Of a DNA stretch of 51,226 bases, positions 7,781 through 17,431 are shown piece by piece. Below the pieces are notes generated by a model that saw nothing but the letters and a program-made list of their open reading frames with translations, was not told where the DNA came from and did no database searches. Source of the DNA: DATDAW01 sp036524675 (lineage in GTDB: Bacteria > Verrucomicrobiota > Verrucomicrobiia > Chthoniobacterales > DASVRZ01). The stretch is taken from the NCBI GenBank assembly GCA_036524675.1, contig DATDBU010000044.1, positions 1 through 51,226 on the forward strand. The letters are read 5' to 3'. How positions within the stretch are numbered: the first letter of the stretch is position 1; every line of letters starts with the position of its first letter. The position numbers and the translations under genes were made by a program.

Positions 7781-7788
7781 GAAACGTC

Positions 7789-8676
7789 ATGAGCTGGTTG
7801 CAGATCATTCACGAGACAATTTACTCCTACAAAACGGCTGTCCGCTTCGGGCCTCATCGGCTCGTTCTCAGACCGCGCGAAGGTCATGACGTGCGCGTCG
7901 AGGAAATGCGTTTGGAAATTGCGCCGGAGTTTGAATTGGAATGGAGCCGGGATCTCTTCGGCAACTCGGTTGCGACCGTTCATTTTTTGAATCCCGCAGA
8001 TCACCTCCGCATCCGCAGTAATGTTCTCATCCAGCAGACCACGCCTTTTCCCTTGCGCTCGGCGCAACCATCCACTCTTGTGCCGTTTCCGGTTAAATAT
8101 TCTGGATTAGAATCCGCAGTCGCTGCGGCCTATCAGGCGACAACCTTCCCCGAAGACCTCACAAGGGTGAGAGAATGGGTTCGCCACGCTATCGATCTCA
8201 CCGCCGTGCGTGGCGCGGAAGACGTCATTGCTGCCGTTGCCCGCGCGATCCAAAAGAACATCAAATATCGCCGACGCGATGCGAAGGGTGTGCAGACGCC
8301 AACCACGACATTGACTGAAAGCTCGGGCTCTTGCCGTGATATGGCGACGCTGATGTTGGAATCCCTGCGCGCTCTGGGCCTGCCGGCCCGCTTCGCCAGC
8401 GGGTATTTGGATTGCGCCGCGTCTGAAGCGGGGCGCGCTTCAACGCATGCCTGGGCCGAAGCGTATTTGCCCGATATCGGCTGGACTGGATACGATCCCA
8501 CGCTCGGGCAGGCCACGTCCGGAAAACACGTTGTGACAGGCGTGAGTAATCATCCGCGCGGCGTCATGCCGGTTAGCGGAACGTTTTTTGGACACAAGCA
8601 TTGCTGTCTTGGACTGAACGTCACCGTTCGGACCCAGCGCTGTCGTGCCGTGGGATGCCATGACAGCAAGAGCTGA
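7789..8676 (+). CDS. Transglutaminase-like cysteine protease/amidase family protein
   Basis: 295-aa protein with an N-terminal beta domain (residues 1-85, bacterial transglutaminase-like N-terminal region, opening MSWLQIIHETIYSY) and a papain-like transglutaminase core. The catalytic triad is visible as C182 in SSGSCRDMAT, H220 in STHAWAEAYL and D236 in GWTGYDPT. No signal peptide, so probably cytoplasmic. A GGA ribosome-binding site precedes the ATG by ~7 nt. It directly follows the broken paralogue. Such genes often sit next to circularly permuted ATP-grasp and alpha-E genes, which are absent here. The substrate is unknown. The C-terminal 40 residues look less conserved. Confidence 0.88.
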   Translation: MSWLQIIHETIYSYKTAVRFGPHRLVLRPREGHDVRVEEMRLEIAPEFELEWSRDLFGNSVATVHFLNPADHLRIRSNVLIQQTTPFPLRSAQPSTLVPFPVKYSGLESAVAAAYQATTFPEDLTRVREWVRHAIDLTAVRGAEDVIAAVARAIQKNIKYRRRDAKGVQTPTTTLTESSGSCRDMATLMLESLRALGLPARFASGYLDCAASEAGRASTHAWAEAYLPDIGWTGYDPTLGQATSGKHVVTGVSNHPRGVMPVSGTFFGHKHCCLGLNVTVRTQRCRAVGCHDSKS

Positions 8677-8904
8677 CAGGCATTGGCGTCTGGATGAATA
8701 ATTTTTATACTACATTGAGGCGGCGGAGCATCCTAACCCACGCCCAGTGCCGTCGTCTAACTTGCGTCGTTACGGCCCGGACAGGCATTCTTTTTTCGTT
8801 AGCTCACACATTTCGAAAACCATTTACTGGGACGTGAAACGATGTGTGAATAAAGCGCGAGGGCACTTTTCAGTCCCATGCGTTGTCGCGGAAAATTAGA
8901 AATT
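8677..8904. other. Intergenic region before the lipid kinase
   Basis: 228 bp. No gene or RNA recognised. An AT-rich stretch (8697-8715) containing TTTTTATACTAC could hold a -10 box, but no matching -35 was identified. Confidence 0.35.
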
Positions 8905-9786
8905 ATGCGTGTAATTCTGATCCATAATCCGAAGGCTGGCGGGGGTAAGCCATCGGCATTTAGATTGAAGACGCTCTTTGAAGAAGCGGGGCACGAAGTG
9001 CTCTACGCCTCTACCATGGGGGCCGAATGGGAGAAGCTACTAGGGAAGTCAGCCGACGTCGCAATAATTGCCGGGGGTGACGGCAGCGTAAGTCTTGCGG
9101 CTCTTCGCCTGGCCGAACGAGGACTGCCGTTTTGTCTGCTGCCGCTCGGAACGGCCAACAACATTGCCAAGAGCCTCAATGAGGATAGGCGGATCGACGA
9201 GATAGTCGCTGCCGTAAATACAGCCAAAGAGCGGAGCTTGGACCTGGGCATGGTGGCGAGCTGCCGTGGCTCGCAGCCACCCACCGAAAGCGTTGGCGTT
9301 GGTGTCCTGGTGGAGCTGCTGCGCGAGGATCTCCGGAAAACCGGAGCGATGAAACTAAGTCCTATAGCGGAACGAGAGATTGCGCTGGGGCGTCTTCGGA
9401 AAATCAGTGAAGAATATAAGGGGATCGAATGTGAACTCCATCTTGACGGAGAAAAGCTCAATGGCCGCTATCTATGGGTCGAAGTCATGAACATGGGTCT
9501 GATTGGACCGAATTTGCCGCTCGCTCCCGATGCCGATCCTGGCGACGGCAGGCTGGACGTGGTGTTCGTCGAGATGAAACAGCGTCGAGGGTTGAGAAAT
9601 TACTTTGAGCGACTGAGCACAAACGAGCACGCGGTGTTACCGGCCCTTACGCGGCGATGCCGCCGCGTGGAGATTCATTGCTCAAAAGCGAATGTTCATG
9701 TGGATGATGCAACTTACGATTTCGCTGTGGCTGCCGTTGAGGTGAAACACGGGGCGCTCCGTTTTCTCGAACCAACTGATTCGTGA
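8905..9786 (+). CDS. Diacylglycerol kinase-catalytic-domain lipid kinase (YegS/DgkB-like)
   Basis: Transfers phosphate from ATP to a lipid such as diacylglycerol. From ATG 8905 (293 aa; an upstream ATG at 8878 only adds a basic stub) it begins MRVILIHNPKAGGGKPSAFR, the nucleotide-binding first strand of the family. It continues with GGDGS at 57-61 and GTANN at 82-86, both hallmarks of the DAGK catalytic domain. The beta-sandwich C-terminal domain shows VEVMNMGLIGPNLPLAPDAD followed by DGRLDVV, as in YegS. Length is normal. It sits among envelope/stress genes. The true substrate may be a sphingoid-like or glycerolipid. Confidence 0.9.
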   Translation: MRVILIHNPKAGGGKPSAFRLKTLFEEAGHEVLYASTMGAEWEKLLGKSADVAIIAGGDGSVSLAALRLAERGLPFCLLPLGTANNIAKSLNEDRRIDEIVAAVNTAKERSLDLGMVASCRGSQPPTESVGVGVLVELLREDLRKTGAMKLSPIAEREIALGRLRKISEEYKGIECELHLDGEKLNGRYLWVEVMNMGLIGPNLPLAPDADPGDGRLDVVFVEMKQRRGLRNYFERLSTNEHAVLPALTRRCRRVEIHCSKANVHVDDATYDFAVAAVEVKHGALRFLEPTDS

Positions 9787-10163
9787 CCCTTCCAACGGCG
9801 AGGTTTGGGCCGCCCATTTGGCTGCAAACTCGATGGTCGACCTTCATGTTGGAATGGGAAGATTCGCACGGGTGATCCTTCCCGAATTGAAGCGGAGCGG
9901 CGCGACGTTTAAGAGGGTTTGATCATTCATACAGCCGCCGTCGCATGACGCATCGAAGTACGTGTTGTGATGCGGGCGTAACGGAAGTTCTTCTGTTACT
10001 TGGGGTTTATCAGCACGTTCGTCCCGTCTGGGCCGCACTTTGTCGTTCCGACGGAAGAGGGACGTAGCTTTGAGAAACCTGAGAAGGAATGAGCCGACAG
10101 CCTGCGTGACCAGCTTTTTAAGAACAGGAATCCCATGGACGATGAAAATTCCTCGATGAGCTT
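9787..10163. other. Intergenic region with possible coding fragments
   Basis: 377 bp. The plus-strand frame 9787-9922 can be read as EVWAAHLAANSMVDLHVGMG to a TGA, and another stretch (10006-10090) as FVPSGPHFVVPTEEGRSFEK, both protein-like but without a start or recognised family. They may be remnants of a lost gene. No RNA or terminator is clear. Confidence 0.35.
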
Positions 10164-11219
10164 ATGAAAATCGCACAAGTGGCTACGTTGTTTGAAAGCG
10201 TGCCGCCGAGGTACTATGGAGGGACCGAGCGCGTTGTGTCGTATCTTACCGAGGCCCTGGTGAAACTCGGCCATGACGTGACACTGTACGCCAGCGGCGA
10301 CTCGGTTACGGCTGCGCATCTGCGGCCGGTGTGCCCACGATCATTGCGACTCGACGAACAGAGCGTCGATCCGGTCGCAGATCATGTTTATCTTGCCGAA
10401 ACCGTCTTTCGCGAAAGCGCGGAGTTCGACGTCGTTCATTCGCACATCGACTACATCCCTTACCCGCTGTGGCGGCGAATGCATACGCCGCATCTCACGA
10501 CGCTCCACGGCCGGCTCGATATTCCGAATCTCGTCAGTCTTTACCATGAGTTCAGCGATATCCCCCTCGTTTCCATCTGCGATTTTCAGCGCCGGCCTCT
10601 TCCATGGGCGAACTGGCTGGCTACCGTGTATCACGGACTGCCTAAAAACCTTTACACATTCTATTCTCAGCCGGGGAGTTATCTGGCCTTTCTCGGGCGT
10701 ATCAGCCCTGAAAAACGTGCAGACCTCGCGATCGAAATCGCGCGCAGCGCTGGGATTCCCCTCAAGATCGCTGCGAAAGTGGACAAGAACGATCGAGCTT
10801 ATTTCAAGAACGTGGTCGAACCGCTGCTTGATCCGCCAGATATCGAGTTCCTCGGCGAGATAGGCGACACGGAAAAAAACGAATTTCTCGGCAACGCGAT
10901 GGCGCTGCTGTTTCCAATCGATTGGCCAGAGCCATTCGGCCTGGTAATGATCGAAGCGATGGCATGCGGCACGCCGGTCATCGCGCGGCGGTGCGGGTCT
11001 GTTCCCGAAGTCATTCAGCCTGAGACGGGTTTTATCGTCGAAGACTCCGCTGGCGCGGTAAGTGCCATTCGACAGCTGGATCAGTTTGACCGAAGGCGTT
11101 GCCGGGTCGTTTTTGAGGAAAAATTCACCGACTCGCGGATGGCGAATGATTACCTGAGGCTCTTTGCCCTCGTTAGAGAGCAGGGGCTTGCGCATGAACC
11201 TGAGCTGATTGCCGGATGA
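10164..11219 (+). CDS. GT4-type glycosyltransferase
   Basis: 351-aa GT-B fold enzyme. The N-terminus MKIAQVATLFESVPPRYYGG TERVV carries the usual glycine-rich acceptor-site loop, and residues ~174-190 (ISPEKRADLAIEIARSAG) begin the donor-binding domain. The EX7E-type motif is PEPFGLVMIEAMACGTPVIA near 254-273, typical of GT4 retaining transferases. No membrane segment is seen. The stop overlaps the ATG of the downstream debranching enzyme (ATGA at 11216-11219), so the two are made together. The pair suggests synthesis and trimming of an alpha-glucan or related storage sugar; the donor and acceptor cannot be told from sequence. Confidence 0.9.
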   Translation: MKIAQVATLFESVPPRYYGGTERVVSYLTEALVKLGHDVTLYASGDSVTAAHLRPVCPRSLRLDEQSVDPVADHVYLAETVFRESAEFDVVHSHIDYIPYPLWRRMHTPHLTTLHGRLDIPNLVSLYHEFSDIPLVSICDFQRRPLPWANWLATVYHGLPKNLYTFYSQPGSYLAFLGRISPEKRADLAIEIARSAGIPLKIAAKVDKNDRAYFKNVVEPLLDPPDIEFLGEIGDTEKNEFLGNAMALLFPIDWPEPFGLVMIEAMACGTPVIARRCGSVPEVIQPETGFIVEDSAGAVSAIRQLDQFDRRRCRVVFEEKFTDSRMANDYLRLFALVREQGLAHEPELIAG

Positions 11220-13381
11220 GTCGGATAATCGAAGTCGAGGGCGAGTTCTACATTCCCGCCACTTCATCGCTGGCGGATTTCGGCACACGTGTGCTTAAAG
11301 ACGGTGAGACGTTTGCGATCTTTGATCGGCATGGGGACATTCGCCCACTTGGATTCGAAAAGCAGGGGCTCTTCCACGAAGGCACCCGTTTCGTTTCACG
11401 GCTCAAGATCGAGATGAACGGCCAAGCTCCTCTTCTCCTGAGCTCGAGTGTGAAAGAGGACAATGATTACCTGGTGGCCGATCAATCGAACCCGGACCTC
11501 TACCGCCCGGGCGGGCTGTCGATACGCAGCGGCACGATTCATCTCGTCCGTACGATTTTTCTGTTTGAAGGCGAATGCTTTGTGCGGCTTCAGATTTCCA
11601 ACTTCGGACTGGAGCCGGTTGCGTTCGAGTTGTCATTCCGTTTTCAAGCCGATTTCGTCGATATTTTCGAGGTGCGTGGGGTAAAACGGCGGGCACGTGG
11701 TGGTTTCCTTCCGGCAGTGGTTGCGAGAGACGCGGTGGTTTTGCGCTACGAGGGGCTGGACCGGGTTGTGCGCGAAACGCAGTTTCACTTTAGCCGACCA
11801 TCGCGGGAGATGAGCAGCGACCGCGCCGTCTTTCCTATCGAGTTGAAGCCGCATCAGCAGACAACCTGTGATTTGCGAATCGGCTGCCGCATCGCGGGCC
11901 GTGCGCTGCAGCATCACCCGTTTGATGTCGCGTTCGAAAAGCGTCATACGCGATTCGAGCAATGGCGTGCTAACTCCACTTCGATCGAGTGTACGAATCC
12001 GCAATTCAACGATTGGATTGGGCAGTCCCGCGCCGATCTTCACATGCTGCTCACCCAGACCGGTCGGGGTCTGTATCCTTTTGCGGGGATTCCCTGGTTT
12101 AGTTGCGTATTTGGACGCGACGGCATTATCACTGCGCTCGAAACGCTCTGGTTCGAACCCGAAATCGCGCGTGGCGTGTTGTGTTATCTCGCGGCCAATC
12201 AAGCCAGCGAATCGAACCCGGCGCAGGATGCCGAGCCGGGCAAAATCGTGCATGAACAACGCCATGGGGAAATGGCTGCCCTTGGCGAAATTCCCTTCGG
12301 CCGATACTACGGCACCATCGACGCAACACCCCTGTTTCTCGTGCTTGCCGGCCAATACTTCCAGCGCACCGCCGATGTAGAGTTGATTGCTGAACTTTGG
12401 CCGAACATCGTGCGCGCACTTGATTGGGTCGACCATTACGGCGATGTGGACGGAGATGGATTCGTTGAATACCAGAGCCATGCCGAGCACGGGCTCAGAA
12501 ATCAGGGGTGGAAAGATTCTGAAGATTCCGTGTTCCACGCTGACGGCAACCTGGCGAAAGCTCCGATCGCCCTCTGTGAAGTGCAAGGTTACGTCTTCGA
12601 GGGCAAACGGCTCGTTGCGCAGATTGCCGCTGCGCTGGGTCACCGGGACGCCAGTGCTGAGCTCGAGCGGGCTGCGGAGAAATTAAAAGAAAACTTTCAG
12701 CGTGCATTTTGGTGCAAAGAACTGGGCATGTATGCCCTCGCACTCGATGCCACAAAGCAGCCCTGCCGCGTACGTAGTTCGAACGCCGGGCATAGCTTGT
12801 TCTCTGGACTGGCTGCGCCTGAGCACGCGGTGCGCATCGCGGAGATATTGCTCGGAGGCGATTTTTTTGGAGGGTGGGGCATTCGAACCGTTGCGACCGG
12901 CGAGCCGCGTTACAATCCAATGTCTTATCACAACGGCAGCATCTGGCCTCACGACAATGCGCTTATAGTCTCGGGGCTCGCGCGATACGGATTCAAGAAG
13001 GCCGCGCTCCGAGTGCTCTCTGCATTGTTCGATGCGAGCCGCTTCATGGACCTGAATCGGCTCCCCGAGCTGTTTTGTGGATTTCGTCGGCGACAAGGGG
13101 AAGGACCGACGCTCTATCCTGTGGCGTGCAATCCGCAAGCCTGGGCATCGGCTGCCATCTTTCTCCTGCTCCAGTCGGTGCTAGGGCTACGGATCGACGG
13201 CGCCGCACATCGGGTTTACCTGAAAAAACCGATGTTGCCAGAAGCCATTCCCTCCCTGGAAATCACGAATCTCAAATTGTCGGCGGGCAGCCTGGACCTG
13301 GCTTTGCGCCGCGACACCGCCGGGGTGGCAGTGAATGTTTCGCATCGTTCGGGCAACGTCGAGATGGTGGTCACGGCGTGA
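11216..13381 (+). CDS. Amylo-alpha-1,6-glucosidase (glycogen debranching-type)
   Basis: 721-aa protein with an N-terminal GDE_N beta domain (about 15-230) and a C-terminal (alpha/alpha)6 glucosidase barrel (about 270-690). The barrel shows WFSCVFGRDGIITALETLWF near 295, the DVDGDGFVEYQSHAEHG loop near 410, NQGWKDSEDSVFHADG near 428 and the acid-bearing YNPMSYHNGSIWPHDNALI near 570. These are standard for bacterial GDE_C enzymes that cleave alpha-1,6 branch points. It overlaps the glycosyltransferase by 4 bp. No signal peptide, so cytoplasmic. The substrate may be glycogen or a trehalose/sucrose-like stress glycan. Confidence 0.92.
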   Translation: MSRIIEVEGEFYIPATSSLADFGTRVLKDGETFAIFDRHGDIRPLGFEKQGLFHEGTRFVSRLKIEMNGQAPLLLSSSVKEDNDYLVADQSNPDLYRPGGLSIRSGTIHLVRTIFLFEGECFVRLQISNFGLEPVAFELSFRFQADFVDIFEVRGVKRRARGGFLPAVVARDAVVLRYEGLDRVVRETQFHFSRPSREMSSDRAVFPIELKPHQQTTCDLRIGCRIAGRALQHHPFDVAFEKRHTRFEQWRANSTSIECTNPQFNDWIGQSRADLHMLLTQTGRGLYPFAGIPWFSCVFGRDGIITALETLWFEPEIARGVLCYLAANQASESNPAQDAEPGKIVHEQRHGEMAALGEIPFGRYYGTIDATPLFLVLAGQYFQRTADVELIAELWPNIVRALDWVDHYGDVDGDGFVEYQSHAEHGLRNQGWKDSEDSVFHADGNLAKAPIALCEVQGYVFEGKRLVAQIAAALGHRDASAELERAAEKLKENFQRAFWCKELGMYALALDATKQPCRVRSSNAGHSLFSGLAAPEHAVRIAEILLGGDFFGGWGIRTVATGEPRYNPMSYHNGSIWPHDNALIVSGLARYGFKKAALRVLSALFDASRFMDLNRLPELFCGFRRRQGEGPTLYPVACNPQAWASAAIFLLLQSVLGLRIDGAAHRVYLKKPMLPEAIPSLEITNLKLSAGSLDLALRRDTAGVAVNVSHRSGNVEMVVTA

Positions 13382-13582
13382 TCTCGATTGTCTGGGAATG
13401 TTCTAAAACCGTCGCGAAATCGTCTCCTGGTGAACCAAGTTTGGCCGTTTGCTTTTCCAGGACTGGCAGAATGAGCCATGCCAATTGTTTTTAAAAACCC
13501 ATCGGTTCAGTTGGAAAATAAAAATTTCCGCTTGCGGCTTCCAAAACATTGGGCATAGTGAGCCTTGTTCTGGGGGGAACAA

Positions 13583-13615
13583 GCAGGCGGTTGCGACTTC
13601 GTCGTAGCCGCCTGC
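13583..13615. terminator. Hairpin between convergent genes
   Basis: GCAGGCGG and CCGCCTGC pair perfectly, with an inner CGAC/GTCG pairing around a TTC loop. Followed by CACTCATTTTAGG on the plus strand. It lies between the convergent debranching gene and DUF4159 gene, and could terminate both. Confidence 0.6.
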
Positions 13616-13671
13616 ACTCATTTTAGGGGCATGGCTTAATTTCTGAAAGCCAGGACTTGGGAGGCCAAAGA

Positions 13672-14340
13672 TCAGTGCGTGAGCGCGTAAACGCAGATAT
13701 TGAGGGCGATTTTCTTAGATTCGTCCGGCGGAACGCCGTGACCCGCGTTGCAACTGCCGTCCATGGCGAACGAACAGCATAAGCCATCTTCTCCCATCGC
13801 TGCGACCAACTCTCCGTCATGGAAAAGGCCCTCGAGCTGGATCGGGCCTTTTTCGACGGAAGTCAGGCGCTCCATTTTGTAAAACGAACGGTAGATGAGA
13901 TGATTGTATGGGATTTTGCGAACTTGCTCGCCTGGGAAAACACGACTGAGTTCCCGCCGCCACGCTTTGGGGAAAGCTGGGTTTGTGCAGCAGCCGGACG
14001 CGAAACAAAAGCCGCCGTTGGCGAAGTAACGCCGCAGATTTTCGAGTTCCGCCTGGGAAAGGACGAAATCGTTATGGCCATTCATGAATACAAACGGCGT
14101 TTGGAAAAGCGCTTCATCAGAGAGATTTAGCAATTTTTGCTCGCGCACTTCGATGGTCGAAGCCCGGGCGACGAGTTTTACCAGATCCGCACCGATATCA
14201 CCGCAGTCATGGCCCTGGTTTGAACCGAAGGCCAGGCGTCCCACGAAAAATGTACTGCCATTGCCGGTGGGATTATCTGCCGCGTTGGAATTCAACGTCG
14301 CCGCAACTAGAAAAACGATCATCCACGCCACGTACTGCAT
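13672..14340 (-). CDS. DUF4159 domain protein, secreted
   Basis: 222 aa with a signal peptide (MQYVAWMIVFLVAATLNSNA). The mature part has FFVGRLAFGS, then TPFVFMNGHNDFVLSQAELE, LRRYFANGGFCFASGCCTNP and WRRELSRVFPGEQVRKIPYN HLIY, matching DUF4159, a class-I glutamine-amidotransferase-like fold often found with large secreted proteins in Planctomycetes and Verrucomicrobia. The usual metal-like GDDCG is here ASGCC. Function unknown. It is a single gene, convergent with the debranching enzyme. Start ATG 14340 is supported by the signal peptide. Confidence 0.85.
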   Translation of the reverse strand: MQYVAWMIVFLVAATLNSNAADNPTGNGSTFFVGRLAFGSNQGHDCGDIGADLVKLVARASTIEVREQKLLNLSDEALFQTPFVFMNGHNDFVLSQAELENLRRYFANGGFCFASGCCTNPAFPKAWRRELSRVFPGEQVRKIPYNHLIYRSFYKMERLTSVEKGPIQLEGLFHDGELVAAMGEDGLCCSFAMDGSCNAGHGVPPDESKKIALNICVYALTH

Positions 14341-14466
14341 TGCTGGGCGTAGTGTTTCATAAAGATACGCTATTAGCCAGTACGTTCCGGTGACGGATTA
14401 GTTTTTCCGGTTCTTAACACGATTTTCATCGTTCCGGGCCGGATCCGGAGGTATCGAGCGGAAGAG

Positions 14467-15258
14467 ATGCAACAAGCGGTGAAAAAACGACTGATTGGGA
14501 TGATTCACCTGGCGGCGCTGCCTGGCTCTCCGCGCGCGACATTGAGCATAGCGGCAATTGCACGGAAGGCGGCGGTCGAGGCGCGGGTATTTCGCGAGGC
14601 TGGCTTTGACGGGGTTCTCATTGAGAACATGCACGACGCGCCTTATCTCGCGCGAACCGCGGGGCCGGAAATTGTCGCCGCGATGTCTGTGGCGTCGTTG
14701 GCTGTAAAGGCGGAATTTCCCGGATTGACCGGGATTCAAATACTCGCCGGAGCAAACGAGCAAGCCGTTGCGGTGGCGCATGCATGCGGACTGGACTTTA
14801 TTCGGGCTGAGGGATTCGTCTTCGGACATGTCGCGGACGAGGGCTGGATGGACGCCTGCGCCGGCCCACTTCTGCGTTACCGTAAAAGCATTGGAGCGGA
14901 GCGCGTCGAGATCTGGGCGGATATTAAGAAGAAGCATTCCTCCCATGCCGTCACCGCTGACGTGTCTCTGGCCGAAACGGCGCATGCGGCTGCTTTTTTT
15001 GGCGCGGATGCCATCATTGTTACCGGACGCGTGACGGGAGACGCTCCGAATGTGGCGGATTTTAAATGGCTTGGCGACGCGGGCTTGCCAGTGATCATTG
15101 GCTCCGGTGTGACAGCGGAAAATTTAGCTGGATTCGCTCCACTGGCGGATGCGTTTATCGTGGGGTCGAGCCTGAAAAAGGATGGCGTTTGGTCGAACGA
15201 CCTGGATCCGGTGGCCGTGGAAACAATGGCTGCAAGCGCAAAGGTATTATTTTCGTGA
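14467..15258 (+). CDS. BtpA/SgcQ family TIM-barrel protein
   Basis: 263-aa cytoplasmic protein. It opens with KKRLIGMIHLAALPGSPRAT, the family signature (G-M-I/V-H-L-x-P-L/A-P-G-S-P). GFDGVLIENMHDAPY follows, and later IWADIKKKHSSHA and DAIIVTGRVTGDAPN. BtpA was first linked to photosystem I accumulation in cyanobacteria, but homologues in heterotrophs (SgcQ) have no clear role; the fold is a phosphate-binding barrel with IIGSGVTAENLA and FIVGSSLKKDG at the phosphate site. It precedes acs by 118 bp on the same strand, with a hairpin between. Confidence 0.92.
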   Translation: MQQAVKKRLIGMIHLAALPGSPRATLSIAAIARKAAVEARVFREAGFDGVLIENMHDAPYLARTAGPEIVAAMSVASLAVKAEFPGLTGIQILAGANEQAVAVAHACGLDFIRAEGFVFGHVADEGWMDACAGPLLRYRKSIGAERVEIWADIKKKHSSHAVTADVSLAETAHAAAFFGADAIIVTGRVTGDAPNVADFKWLGDAGLPVIIGSGVTAENLAGFAPLADAFIVGSSLKKDGVWSNDLDPVAVETMAASAKVLFS

Positions 15259-15344
15259 TTTTCCGTTGAGAAATCATGAATGCGTGTGACAAAGTCCACG
15301 ACGTTGAAGTGGCACCCGCCGCTCCTGCTTTTAAGCTTTTAAAA

Positions 15345-15360
15345 AGAGCCTGAAGGCTCT
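15345..15360 (+). terminator. Short hairpin between btpA-like gene and acs
   Basis: AGAGCC-TGAA-GGCTCT forms a 6-bp stem with a tetraloop 17 bp before the acs ATG, preceded by an A/T-rich run. It could end the upstream transcript or be part of the acs leader; the T tail is missing on the plus strand. Confidence 0.35.
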
Positions 15361-15376
15361 CCCACGTTCCCCCTTC

Positions 15377-17323
<1,947 letters not shown>

Positions 17324-17431
17324 CCATCCAGCGCCGCCGCCGTTCATGCCTGTCATCTGCGGTTTATCTAAATCAGCGCTTTTTTAAAACCGTCTTTCGT
17401 CTTCAGCACGATTCGTGCTGCCAGCGAACGC

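Noticed and set aside
15311..15330. TGGCAC-based promoter before acs
   Set aside because: The GG to GC distance is 14 bp, not 10, so it cannot be a sigma-54 promoter.
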